From Anisakis pegreffii (Eukaryota > Nematoda > Chromadorea > Rhabditida > Anisakidae), in assembly GCA_035041965.1 (NCBI GenBank), contig JAPYMA010000199.1, positions 32,245 to 96,244 of the forward strand: a stretch of DNA of 64,000 nt. The letters run 5' to 3'. A program made the position numbers and the translations under genes. How positions within the stretch are numbered: position 1 is the first letter of the stretch; the number at the start of each line of letters is the position of its first letter. The notes under the pieces are model-generated. The model searched no databases and was not told the origin of the DNA. It saw only the letters and a list, made by a program, of their open reading frames with translations. This document shows, in pieces, positions 25,201 through 37,564 of the stretch.

Positions 25201-27943
25201 GTGCCGACCACTATTGGTTTGCCTTTGGTGATCACGCACAGAATGCCGACAATAATCGGCCTTGAAGGTAATGCAAAAGGTGAACTGATCCCGCAGCGAT
25301 CAGATCGTCTGATTGGTGCTAAGATTGTGGTTAGGGCACTAACGAAACTCACCACCACACACCATCTCGGAATGCAAATATGGAGTCCAATATTGACATC
25401 AGGCGTTGAGATGGTTCAAAACGTAAGACTCAACTTACCGATCGATGCTCAGATTGAAGTTAAATATGAGAAGAAGATGCAACTCAAATTCAAGATCAAG
25501 ATCCCTGAACGAAGAACGCAAATCGCAGCTGTACAAAGCCGTGCCCTTACAAACATTGCCCAATGGCCAATTGACCCGAAGGTATTCGTCGAACCGAGAC
25601 AGAGGACTATCCCACACGAACTTAGACCAGCGCGTGTACAGAACATCGATAGAACATTCGGTCAGAAATGGTTGGACATCCTTGTGAACATTCGTGGACA
25701 GTACAAGAATTGCATTGCTGCTCAGAACAGCTGGGAAGTGAGCATCGAGAAGAAACGTGATGCACCACGAGAAATCGTTACGGAAATCGAAATGGAATTG
25801 GTCAAGGAGAACAAGATGAAGAGACCGGAACTTGAGAGATTCTACTCGGAGAAGGTGGAGAGGGAAAAGTTCGAGATCGATGATAGTGAAGACGTCGAAG
25901 AGCAAGATCGTTCCGACACAACATCGAGGAATAGCCGTAGAAACGAGAGGAGAGAAGAGGAGAAGCGCCGTGAGGAAGAGGAACGATTGAGACATCAGGA
26001 ATTCAGCCGAAACCTCAGAGAGTAAGTGACTGTCTCCATTTTTTATGAACAAAACCGAACTTTTCATCGACTTTGCTACGTAATAATAACTTTCAGATAC
26101 AACCCACAGAGAGGCTACAAAGTGAAAATGCAAATGAGAGTGAAAGCTATCGGAGCAGCAGATGAACGCAAAGCAGAATTGCAACTAGAGACTGGCTGTG
26201 ACGAGAGAATGCGTTATTGTATGCTGGTTGCAAACGCTCGACGTGTACCAATATTCGAAGATGAGAAACGTGAATGGACATTCAGAACACAGATTCAATC
26301 TCTTTATCCGGAACCAATGAGGGATTTCAAGGAATTGAGCGAGAGGAAACACCGTGAATTGAATGCCCAAATCGAGATGGAATGGGGATGCGATAGGAAA
26401 CAACATATTACAATGAAGATCCAAGGTGAGCAAGATCGTGAGCAACGTGAACTGATGAACCGTATTGAGCGCGACACGAAGCAAATGACAGCAGTTGAAC
26501 GATACGAACGAATCCTCAGATCGACCATCCTCAACCAATACAGAATTGTGGCCGATTATGAAATTTGTCCAGTGTTGAAATCGTATCTAAACCAAGTCGT
26601 CAGTATGCTCATATCATCACGGTGGTGGAATTCTCGTGTTATTCCGACTGAAAATGACGAAAGAAGGATGTTCGCGAAGATCACAATCGATCCGCTCTCC
26701 CATCAGTACGTAACACTCCGCATTGAAAGATCTCGTGAGAGCGTTGAAATCCGCGATATCCGACTCCCGATGCCACTCGAACCCCTCATGCTCAACATCC
26801 ACCGTCCACACACTCCAATCCGTTCAATCCGTCATTTCGTTCGCAAGACTGTCACCCCAGAAGAAAGAGATGCTGAATGCCAAGTTTCATCACGTCGTAT
26901 TAACACGTTTGACGATGACCAGATCAAACTCCCTCTTACCACCTGCTACAGCGTTCTTGCCAAAGACTGCTCATCAGAAGAACCCAGATTCGCTGTTCTC
27001 ATGAAGAAGATCGCCAAAGATTCTGAGGAGAAGGTTGGTTGCAAAATTTGTTCTAATGAGTCAATCAATATTTATGTTCAATGATCAAAAGCAAATTTCA
27101 GCAGATGAAGATCATTGATGAGGAACGAGTTATTGAACTGAGACGTGTCGATGACGAAATTGAAGTGAGAATCAATGGACGTGTCGAGAGGGATGCCGAG
27201 AAACTGGAGAGAGTCGGGTGAGTAGTGAAATTAAAGGGAGTCAGTTGAGTGGACTCGATGAATGAATAAGACACATTTCAGAATCAACAAGAGAGATGAT
27301 ATCGTGATCGTTGAATTGGAGGATGTAACAGTTCGTTTCGATGGAGTGAGTGCATCAATTAAGATGTCACCCTTGTTCAAGAACGTGCAATGCGGCATCT
27401 GCGGACATTATAATGATGAGGGAAAGGATGAATATCGTAAGGCCGATAATGAGTTGACAAATGACTTGGAGCAATATCACCGTAGTTATTTGAACAGAGA
27501 CGATGAATGTGAGATCGAGGAGGAGGTGATTAGCAAGAAGGATAACTACAGAGTAATCCGTGATGACGAAGAGAGACTAGACGAGAGTTCTGAAGAAGAG
27601 CGAGAAGTTGAAAGTGAGTATATGCAGATCAATCAGTTGGTTACCTTATTCCTGCTGCTATTAACTGAAATTGGTTTCAGAACCAGTGATGAGAACGCAT
27701 GTGATTGAATACAACCACGAAACATGCTTCTCAATGAAGGGTGTACCCGAATGCCCGAGAGGAACCTATGCCAGAGAGTCACAGAGAGTGCCAATGAAGG
27801 TGTCGTTCGCTTGTATTTCACGTTCATCATCCAACGCATCACGACTTGCTGATCGTGCTCGCACTGAAGTCATCAAGATGGATAAGCAAAAGCCAAGCTT
27901 TGTTGATACCATCATGGTTCCGAGAAGATGCCTCGTCTTTTAA
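22296..27943 (+). CDS. vit: Vitellogenin, copy 2 (right arm)
   Basis: Exons: 22296-22901, 22981-24021, 24104-24516, 24606-26021, 26097-27033, 27102-27217, 27282-27613, 27681-27943; total 5,124 nt including stop, 1,707 aa. Domain order is as for copy 1: signal peptide (about residues 1-15), vitellogenin N lipid-binding module, middle lipovitellin region, Arg/Glu-rich linker (segment ERREEEKRREEEERLRHQEF near residue 1145), von Willebrand D domain with CGICGHY near residue 1556, and a C-terminal tail ending PRRCLVF. All introns are 64-88 bp with canonical borders. Exon 6 has a tandem CAGCAG acceptor (27099-27104) that would allow inclusion or loss of one Gln. The gene is convergent with unc-42, which ends at 28802 on the other strand. 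No frame break or premature stop is present in either copy. Confidence 0.96.
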
Positions 27944-28345
27944 ATTCATCCATCGATTCATGCAAAGTCCTAATGACCTGATTTAATTCCGATTCCACCT
28001 TTTGTGGGCACTTTTCTAGTAATTTCATTCGCAATGGAACATGATTCGATGCTTTCATTCGACTGCATTTTGATGGCACTTATCAGGTTTATGAAAAGTC
28101 ATTTCCACCTTCTCAATTCCCACCCATTCCGAAAAGTTTCAAATATTGCTTTATCTCATAATTTCTCTCTTAACATCATAAGAATCACTTGGCATTGTAA
28201 GAATCAGTATTTAATCTAGCTTCAAGCTCAACGATCGAGCTGTTTTGATGCATCCGTCACTCATCCATCCAATGCACAGTGTAGCTAAAGTACCGCATCG
28301 ATCATGTTATATGTCGATTGCATTTATAGTGATTTTTAATGTGCA

Positions 28346-28351
28346 AATAAA
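28346..28351 (+). terminator. AATAAA poly(A) signal of vitellogenin copy 2
   Basis: AATAAA about 400 bp after the stop codon and 45 bp before the outer arm border. It is the mirror of 11905-11910. Confidence 0.55.
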
Positions 28352-28396
28352 TATTTTGAAAGCATTCCGATTGTTTGCATTTTCACACTTCACAAT

Positions 28397-28801
28397 CCGA
28401 AAATGCGCCACTCACTAGAAGTGTCATGTCGTCAACACATGCAAGCCTCATCTGTTTTCTTTCCTTGAACTGTTTTGAGAAATAAAGGCATCAAGCTCCG
28501 CTTCTCATACGGTTTATGTGAAATCACCACATTCGTATTAACAGAATAATTCTCGGAACGATAACGGACTAGAAAATACAACTGAGAAGCGACGAGAAAA
28601 AAATTATACGATAACAAATTCAATTTTGAGATCGTTACTATAACAATATTCATACTGTAAGATTGCAATTCTTATCAATGATGCAGAAATCAATGTGAAC
28701 ATTATAATTTTATAATTATAATAATCAATAATAGTGAATAATTAATGATAATCATAATAAATAATAATCGTTATAATAATTATTATGAATGTAATAATAA
28801 T
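28397..28801. other. Convergent intergenic gap with AT-rich simple sequence
   Basis: It separates the vitellogenin copy 2 3' end from the unc-42 stop. Positions about 28705-28800 are nearly pure A/T with repeated AATAAT/TTAATAAT-like blocks, which may supply poly(A) signals for unc-42 on the minus strand. No gene was seen. Confidence 0.5.
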
Positions 28802-31800
28802 TCAGCTCTGATATTGCACATTAGAAGTGGGCGCTTGACAACTCATTCTTAAAGCAAGGCTTTTTTGATAGAAATCCTCGGTTGGATCTGTTGAGAATGT
28901 ACCGATTGTTGAGCTGAAATTAAAAGAATTTATTGTGAGTGAACGAGAGCAATCAAGAGTTTTACTGATCAAAACTGAACCTGGCCATCGCGTTGCCGAA
29001 AGTTGGAGCCGAGGAGACTGAGCCGTACGTTGGGGTTGTTGTTGGATAGGTCATTGGCCGTGCCACTGGATATGGTTGGTACCTCAAGTGATATTAATAT
29101 AATGATAACAACCGATTTCATTCTCATATTTTCTGAGTTTCATTTGCTCGTCCAGGCCTAACAGGGTTTTCATTTGTTTTAGTAAGGTTCTCATTCTTTT
29201 CCTTGCTGTTGTAATCGCTCTCATGACTTTTATCACCAAAATTGTTCTCTTCTGCTAATTTCTCATTCATTTTATTCAACAATCAAAGTCAAGTTCTCAT
29301 TCTATCAAATACACTCTATTATTGATCATTTGACTCTCGAACATTGTTGTGCAATATCATTCAATTGTTGCATTGTTGACTTCGGTTGTCAACACTCGTC
29401 AACGTATCAAGTAAATAGTGTATGTCACAGAATAAGAATTTGATTGTAACTGTTAAGCGAAATGAGACGAAGAGAATGATAAAAAGTCATGAAGAGAACG
29501 GTATTCTCATGCAATAGCTATGAGAGTGAATACAACACGTCTGAAAAGAATGAGAATCCATGTGAATCAGTATGAAGTGAGCGTGTCACAGACAATAGCT
29601 TTTCATGCAATCATAATCGATTGCAGTAATGAGCACCACAAAGGTCTCGGAGGAAGTCATCGATGCTGTCAACTTTGGTGCAATACAGAACGCAATTAAC
29701 ACTGACGTTCGAATGAAACTTCTCCGGAATTCACTCAGAAATAAGAAAGAAAGTTTTCGTCGATGCTACTTGTCGAAATTGTGGCTGATGAATTTTGCTC
29801 TCATTTCTCAGTGCACTGATAATCATAATCGAAATCATTAATTCGAATTGTGTTGCAGCTATACATATGAACTGCACTTAACGCTATACTTAAGAACGTG
29901 CTCGTCAAAATGAGCACAAGTGAAACCACTTTGGAATACGAACCAAAAAGAATCAGTAGCAGCTCGTGCGGACATTGCAGTCGAGGGATACATTGGTCCA
30001 CCACGCATTATATGGCCAGCACTTTGCGTTGGGAACATTGATTGAGGGACGAGTGCCTTGGAGAGTTGTTTTTCTTGCTTGCGGTGCTTCGCACGACGAT
30101 TTTGGAACCATACCTGTAATAAGATGAAGCTGAACGACTTGCATACATCAAAAGAGATGTGTCTGCAGTATGACTTGAGATTTTCACGGTGCTCATCAAT
30201 AAAAGCTGGCTAACATCCCAAAAGCATATTATTCTGTTGCTGAATTTCGAAATGAATGTTCTTGTTGCGGTTATTATTGCTGTCATCACTTTGTATTCTT
30301 TATAAGGTGAACATATATGCCTACACAGATCTATCTGCATAAGATGATTCGGTCGATAGTTTAGTTGCTTGGGGCTAAGCAAGTAAGGCTTGATGAATGC
30401 TAATCTAATTTAGTACGTGCTCCATCTCGATAAATACACTCATATAGTGATTAGGACACGAAGAGGGACACGACATGCTCAGTGAGCAACGAAAGCAATC
30501 GTAGTAACATCTATTGGATACAACTGTTACATTCATCATAACTGTTACATGCTCGACTAGAGATAGATGCATGTGCATTATTTGTAGGTACGCATATATA
30601 AGTTCATATTATGGACAAATCAAATGCTCGAGTTTTACATACCTCATCGTACTCATTACTCAATAATATACACTCATCATCAGTTTGCCTATTACCGTAA
30701 TCTATTATAGAAGTGAGTGGCAGAAAAGGAGGTGATGATGATATGTGCTTGGACGGAGTGCTGCTGAATCGATTCACAAAACTTTGCTGATGGTCGATGA
30801 GCAGCAAACATTTTAGTGCACATGATGAGCAGCTTGAATACTTATGAGGAGTATGCGTACAGAATTTAACGATGAGCGTATTATTTTGCTATAGTACTGC
30901 TTATAGAAACATCCAAAACGCAAATGAATACATGAGCAATCGAAAATTGCATCGATTTCTTAGCAAAAACTGTGAATGAATAAACTGAAGTCATTTTGAC
31001 TAAACGAACTTTTCGTCATTGTGAAATGTGCTTAAATTATTTAAGAGGTTTGACGTGACAGGATGATACCGCTGAGTGATTGCATTTATAATGTATAAAT
31101 TACAATTTATCGCGTTTCTTTGCGTGAAAACAAACGAATGAGGTCAGTGAAAGTAATGTGTTGGAGTTGGAACGCTGAGAGGTCGATTGTCTAGACATAT
31201 ATACATACCGTAATAACTCGATGCTCGCTCTTTTTCTTGCCAATCATTGTCTCTAAGGAATGTTTAAGCAATTCAATTCGTGCATCCCTTACTTAATCTA
31301 AGGCTGTTCCCTACTTATTCATTTATTTCGTATATTCACAACAAATAAATAGCACCACTTCCAACAAGTATTCACTCAATTCAAAATAATTGTTGTTAAC
31401 GAGAATTCGGCCGTTAAATTCGATTAGCAATGAATCAAAATCAACTTTTCGAAAGAGGTAATCTCATTTTGATCGTTTAATAAGATCGATCGAGAATACA
31501 ATTACATTTCAATGACGCACATACGTATTGATCCTTTAGCAGTTCATAAACGAGTGATATTATTACGTAATGGCTGCCTTCGACTGGCTATTACGCTGCT
31601 TGCAAGCCAACTACTTACAGGTATCCTGTCTTAACTCAGCTTTGTGATATCTCAAATAGGAGGCTCGGATCATTGAAAAATGCAGTCAGCGAGAATGGCT
31701 TTCATTCATTCGTTTTCAATTTTTCGTTTCAACAGAAAGAGACAGCACAAACAGACATTTCCATTAGAATGAATCAATAACTTCAGCAGAAGGAGACCAG

Positions 31801-34800
31801 CAAAACCTTCACAAAATGAATTAATTGTTCTCAGAGTGAATTCGAACCTCGATGATGCGATACAAATTTATCGATGAAACCTCATTTGGTACAAATCTCA
31901 TTAACAAAAATTATCGAGCACTGAGAATATTTTCAAAGAGTAGCACAGGTGTATCTGCATAAACGTTGAATGAATGAATCGTATCATTTCCCTTATCTCT
32001 CTTTGCTTGTCTCTCTGAGCACTGCTCAATCATTATCTATCCAATAATAAGCACCATCTGTCTGCGAATGCAATATACCGTAATTACATGCTCAACTTAC
32101 ACGATTCTCTCAGCCAACAACTAATATCGCGCATATGCCCATCAAAGACATTATTGATCATTTCTGTTGCACACTTTTTATTTCGTTCTGTTTTTTTATT
32201 GGAATCGTTCTGTTATATTCTTGGGAATTGAAATTGTTGATTGGAATTGGATAGTGCACTCAACTGCAGTTGAGAACGAAACTTGGCGACATAATTCGAG
32301 ATTGCGAGATTAAAGGAGTGGGTGCTTGGAACTGAGTGATTGCTCGGTGGACAGTACTGAAGTTGATTGTGATCGAATGAAGTATGAGGTGATATGTCAA
32401 TTTGAATTTGTTAAACTTTCACACCTTTTCTAGTCTTGTGGTTCAGCGATTTGCATCAAATTTCCGAATGATCCCTTCATCAATTGCAACCGTTATCTTG
32501 TTTTAGCTTGTAACTGTGAACAATGATGAGCAATCGAGAGTAAGCGAAGTACTGCATGCACCAACTGTGAAGGGAAACTTGTATGGGAATATGGAATAAC
32601 GGAAATGTATGGGAATGCATGTGGAAACATTTATGGAAAAGTGAATGGGAATACGCTCCCTCGTGCAATCCAAGAATTGCAGCTAGCTTCTTATAAGATG
32701 AAATCTCCACTGAACACAAATTGACTAACTGAATGGTGATTACCATGTTCAGTGCTATTATTATTGCAATTGTATTGTTATTGTTATGATGAGCATGTCA
32801 TGTTGTTACTGATTATGAACTAAGTGACGCTTTTAAGCACAGATGGCGCAATACGCAAGCGATCGCTCGGCTCGTCCTCTGAGCAGTTATCGGATCGGAT
32901 CGGATCCCCGCTGAGTTCGAGTCCGGTCATAACCCTTATCCCCATCCAGCAAATATAATCCAAATTCTAATTGCTCAAACTGGCTTATCCGTGGAATATA
33001 GGCAACTAATTGGTGGTTGAAGTGAGCCAGATGATAATTGAGATGATCATTGCTCAATTGAATGATTATGCTCTACAAACTGAGAACTTAGCACAGATCC
33101 ACTGGTGCATATGCAAATGCTGTAAACGTAAACACAAATTAGCACAGATGTATGACGCTTTTTTGCATTGTTGATGACCTCATGTGAACTTAATCGAGCA
33201 TTCGCTCCTATTTTGTAGACAATGTGCTGTGCTCTCATTAATATCACTGCAACTGAACACAATTCGTTTTGCTTAAAAACAATAGACCTGATCAAAAGTG
33301 CGCTAAAATGGCGTGCACATTCATTTTGTCGACAGAAGGTGATCTGATTAAAGATGTTTTTGCGTTGAATAAACACAACACTTCTTTACCTGAATACGAG
33401 CCTCGTTAAGCTTTGTAATTCGTGCCAGTTCTTCACGGACGTATATATCTGGATAATGTGACTTCTGGAAGGCTGCATCCAGCTCAGCTAACTGCTCCTG
33501 AGTGAACGTTGTCCTGTGTCGTCTCCTGACACTTCACGTTTAATCGTTAAACAACTGCTACTATACCTAATCTCATCAAGTCTCACTTTCCTTAATCCAT
33601 ATCCTCTTAATTCCTATGAATCTACGAATCATTCACCATCTTAAGATTTCATCTCGGATTGTAATTGAATAGATTAATGCATTTTCAAGATATACGACAC
33701 GAGAGCCTAGAGTGGTCGAATAAGTGGCATTGCGCATGTGTTACATATCTTATTGTTGACAGCCGATTGCTTGCTCAACTCTTGCCAATATTTAAATGTG
33801 CTTCGTTGAATGAGGTCACATTCCGAAAAGATATTTCTGGAAGTGCAAAATTCTTCACCTGGCCGGTACTTGAGGACCGCTCGACAGCGAGCTTGCGAAT
33901 ACCGAAGATGTGGCACTTTCTGCTTTAATCTTCTTGAATGCACCATCTGCAAAAGCAATATCACTCACTGACAAAAGTCCTATGAAAGCGATTAGCAGCT
34001 GTGCGCAAAGATGAATATGAACTGAGTGTATGCATGTTCGTCTTAATTTTATCGTTGTTGAATTGATATTTGAATCAAACACGATCAATTATACGGATTA
34101 CGTTTGTTGTTCATCTTGTACTAATCCTCTTTTCGAGTCGTCATCACGCCACAAGCCACACATAAACACCGTAAATTTACATAAAAATCTACTGCATTAT
34201 TATTATTCCTTTTCCCAACATTGTGGAAAACTCAGAAATGTGCGAGAGTGTTCGGAGAGTCAGATAAGTTGTTGTGCAAAGGTGTATGGCACAATCTATG
34301 ATCAGTTATTTTTACACGATGTGCACTTTTACATTCGTTTAGCCATCTCTTCGTTCATTCATCCCTCAAACAAACCGATGCAGCATCTAAGTTAAACTAT
34401 TCATTGGATTACGGTATTCACTTGACCGCATCCCTTTATGAATCGTTCTATTGGCTAACTCACTGAAGGATATGACGGAAATAATAGTAATGATAATACA
34501 AACAGTACCGAAAGTGATAACAACAATAAAAATAATAATAATAACAATAATAATAATAATAACAATAATAAGTAAATAACAAATCGAAGGAGAGCAAGTA
34601 AAATGAAATCAGATCAAATCTCACCGATTGGTCGTAGACTTGCAGATACAGTGCTTGCGTCTAGTGGTGGGTAATAAGGGAAGTCGGAGAGTGCGTGTGC
34701 CAAATCTTTACCTTTCAGTTGATCCTGAAACTGAGATGGGCATATCGCAATTGTCAAGCTTTCTTTCAGCTCATCAAATTCTAATTCGAATTTTACGTAT

Positions 34801-36377
34801 AATTTTACTTATGATAACAGCCATGAAGTAATAACAATGTCAACATTAATACTGATAATGCATAGAATAAGACAATTCAAGAATGGGATGAAAAGTTGCT
34901 TGAATCGACATCTTTAGGTGATTAGTGAACATTCGATTCCAGGAAATATTCGACAATTTGACTGCATTGTGAAGGTGTGTAAGAGGGCGAACGAACGAAA
35001 CAGCCTTTCACAGCAGTTATTATTCGAGGATTCTGAATAAATCCCGTAGCGAAACGGAGTGAGATCAACGCGACTGAATAAATCAGCAAACAGCCATGTA
35101 TTAGCATGCGATCCGCATAAATGAGATGACTGATGCTTACTGATGCAAATGAATAAAATTTGGATAATTGTTTTAGAATGAATAACAGCAAACAATAAAT
35201 CTAATAACATTCTCCATTTGCCTTACAGATAGCACACAATCTCGTTGCTTATTTGGTGCTTCTTCTTCTCCTTTACCATTCGATATGCGTAGAAATCAGC
35301 ATAAATTCCATTTTGCACAGGATTTTGGAAATGGACAATCAAAAGGAATCTTCATTGATCAGCAAAAATTTAATTTTATGATTTTTTTTGATTCACTGGG
35401 TAGTTGACGAGAATTCTGCTTCGAGTTATGACATATGCACCTTTGCTTGATGACGGGTCCGATAACTGCACTTCGATCGGGCTCCAGCTCAACTTTTGGC
35501 CTAAGCGCAATTTTGCAGTTCGACTTTGGTTTAGGATAGAGGATTGAATCAAATGGTACAGATTAGACGTGACAATGTTTTCTTGTCTGATGTCACAATA
35601 TTGTCACAGTCATTCTGATGGCTTATTGATTTACCATATCGGTGAGTGTCCGGTCATGTGAGGTTACTTCTCGTTTTACATCCTTTTTTTTAATTCTGCC
35701 ATATTCGCCGTGAAACTAACCAGAACAGTATCTATTAACTAACGGCGTCACGGCTATTCGACTATCTGGTCAATCTAATAACTGCATTAATTACCTGGCT
35801 CTAAATATCACCTGCCATGTAGATAAACAACATACGGTAGTGATAAAATTGTTTGAAAGGATGTAAAAATTTTCGTGATACTCTACGACACGATCTTTGC
35901 TTAGCTTACGGCAGAGAAAACTTTCAGTTATCATCAGATAACAATTTTTACATTCTGAAACTTTGTTAAGAGTAGATATTCAAGATCTGAACAGATATCA
36001 GACAAGCATTCGTCAACAGCTAGAGTTAATATCCAATATTCAACTTTAAAAGGAAATGAATCACTGAAATGATGTAATAAAACTGCAGTTGTTTGGTAGC
36101 TTAAAGACGTGTCGATAATATTCGATTATGAAGAATATCAAGACGCCTTATTAAACGATGAGTTGCTTTGTCACATTCGAAATATTCCTCTGAATAGCAA
36201 TCACAACGATAATATTACATTATAGAAATGATATTACTGCTCAATGAACGTTTGATTATTGGATTATGCAAACATAAATAAATAAGTAAATAAATGAGAT
36301 TCAGTTACCTGGCTGGTTATTGCCGAAACAGCAGCCACAGTGCTTCCGTTCAATGCACTACTCAGACCTTCACTCAT
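28802..36377 (-). CDS. unc-42: UNC-42-like paired-type (Prop1-like) homeodomain transcription factor
   Basis: A nuclear DNA-binding regulator; in C. elegans UNC-42 specifies interneuron and motor neuron identity. Exons: 36377-36309, 34724-34625, 33946-33859, 33525-33390, 30113-29944, 29082-28981, 28913-28802; 258 aa with continuous phase. The N-terminus is [34 protein letters not shown] precedes the homeodomain (about residues 86-146: [20 protein letters not shown] to [17 protein letters not shown]). Gln at homeodomain position 50 is typical of paired-like proteins, and the intron between RIQ and VWF sits at the class-typical site. The C-terminus has [14 protein letters not shown] and [13 protein letters not shown], which match the nematode UNC-42 tail as I remember it. 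Introns are large (up to 3.3 kb). Intron 5 carries the second copy of the spacer direct repeat. Confidence 0.9.
29165..29648 (+). repeat. Direct repeat, copy 2, inside an unc-42 intron
   Basis: Same orientation as 18987-19459, with high identity and one 10-bp insertion. It lies 768 bp outside the right vitellogenin arm, within the intron between the last-but-two and last-but-one exons of unc-42 (29083-29943). It carries the terminal codons of the cyclophilin frame as a stranded fragment with no further exon beside it. Confidence 0.92.
34527..34572 (+). repeat. AAT/AAC trinucleotide microsatellite
   Basis: An interrupted run of AAT and AAC triplets in the second intron of unc-42, just upstream (in transcription order, after) of exon 2. 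It is simple sequence with no coding role. Confidence 0.85.
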
Positions 36378-37564
36378 CGCAGATTTAATTTGTATCTTCT
36401 CGATTGATTCAATATATATATTTAATATATTAACTCGATTCTGGCTGCCCGATCCAATGAAAGAAAGCTCGTGTCAGTGCTGTTCGCCACTCAACAACAT
36501 CTCATATTCATCACTTCATACGGTACCCATGCACCGTTTCACTCTCTCTGCACCCACCTAATCGCACACACTATCTCTTCGGCTCTTTGTTGAGATCCGC
36601 CTTAAATGGACGTTGATTGGTTTAGCTGTCTTGATTGTTAGACTCTTCAAGTTGATTTGATTAGGGATACACATCTTTCTTCTGAGCAGCGTTTCTCTCT
36701 TGAATCTATCGCACAAATGGGTGAATGCGCTCTGCATGCGTCAGTAAGCCAATATAAGGGTACTAGAAACGATAACGATTACGCAACTCTACATGATATT
36801 ATATTAACAAATTCACTTTTTGGACTACCGACGACCGATCAGCTGGGTTAATAATAACGATTTAGATAGGCATCGCTCTTCAACGGCAATACCAATACAT
36901 GTAGTATCTGTACGAAGAGGGCTAGATTACCATCTGTTCAATGATTCTATATTGGATTAGCTGTTTCTTTGATGAGTCTCTAGAATGTGTTTCTTGATTA
37001 TTTAATGCCTAATTGAAATAGGTTATTTGTGAATTGACTGATGAGTATTCGGCTAAAGTATAGTTGTAATAATACAATCAATCATCTAATGAAAATGATT
37101 TTATTCATAAATTTCCTTTCAGTGAAAACATTCCAGGGCATAAAATCGGTTACCATAAAGCCAACATCATAAGTGAACGGTGCGATGAATGTAATTCAAT
37201 GTGACAACCATTGTAAATGAGCCTTTCATCGTACTTATCAAACAACAGTACTGATCGAATGTGAATCAAACTCAATAACTCCTTATTATGAATTTTTGAT
37301 TATTATTCCCTAATCCAGATCGATTTCCGTTCCATTCTCTTTCCGTTATGAATTCGGCATCACGTCTTTTTCTTTTTCTCCTTCTTGTTGTTGCTGTTCT
37401 GCATTTAAGTCCTTTCTCACCGAAATGCCATACCTAAACCACATTTCATTTACGTAATGTACAGTACAAATGCTGGAATGCCCAACGGATTGACGGGAAT
37501 CATAGCTGACGAAGCAGAATCTCGTGATGATCTTTGGCAGATCGTTCTTTGTTTGTTTAACAGA
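36378..37564. other. Region upstream of unc-42 and downstream of the Asp-tRNA synthetase
   Basis: About 1.2 kb without a supported gene. It should contain the proximal promoter of unc-42. A plus-strand ORF at 36657-36851 has no recognisable domain and I do not call it. Confidence 0.4.

Larger units (their letters stand above)
22145..28396 (+). repeat. Right arm of 6,252-bp inverted repeat (vitellogenin copy 2)
   Basis: Mirror of 11860-18111 with coordinate sum 40256. It begins 151 bp before the vitellogenin ATG and ends about 45 bp after the poly(A) signal. The two arms are separated by a 4,033-bp unique spacer. Confidence 0.97.

Noticed and set aside
29629..29841. 70-codon plus-strand ORF starting inside direct repeat copy 2
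   Set aside because: It starts in the antisense of the cyclophilin 3' fragment and continues into intron sequence of unc-42; no family recognised.
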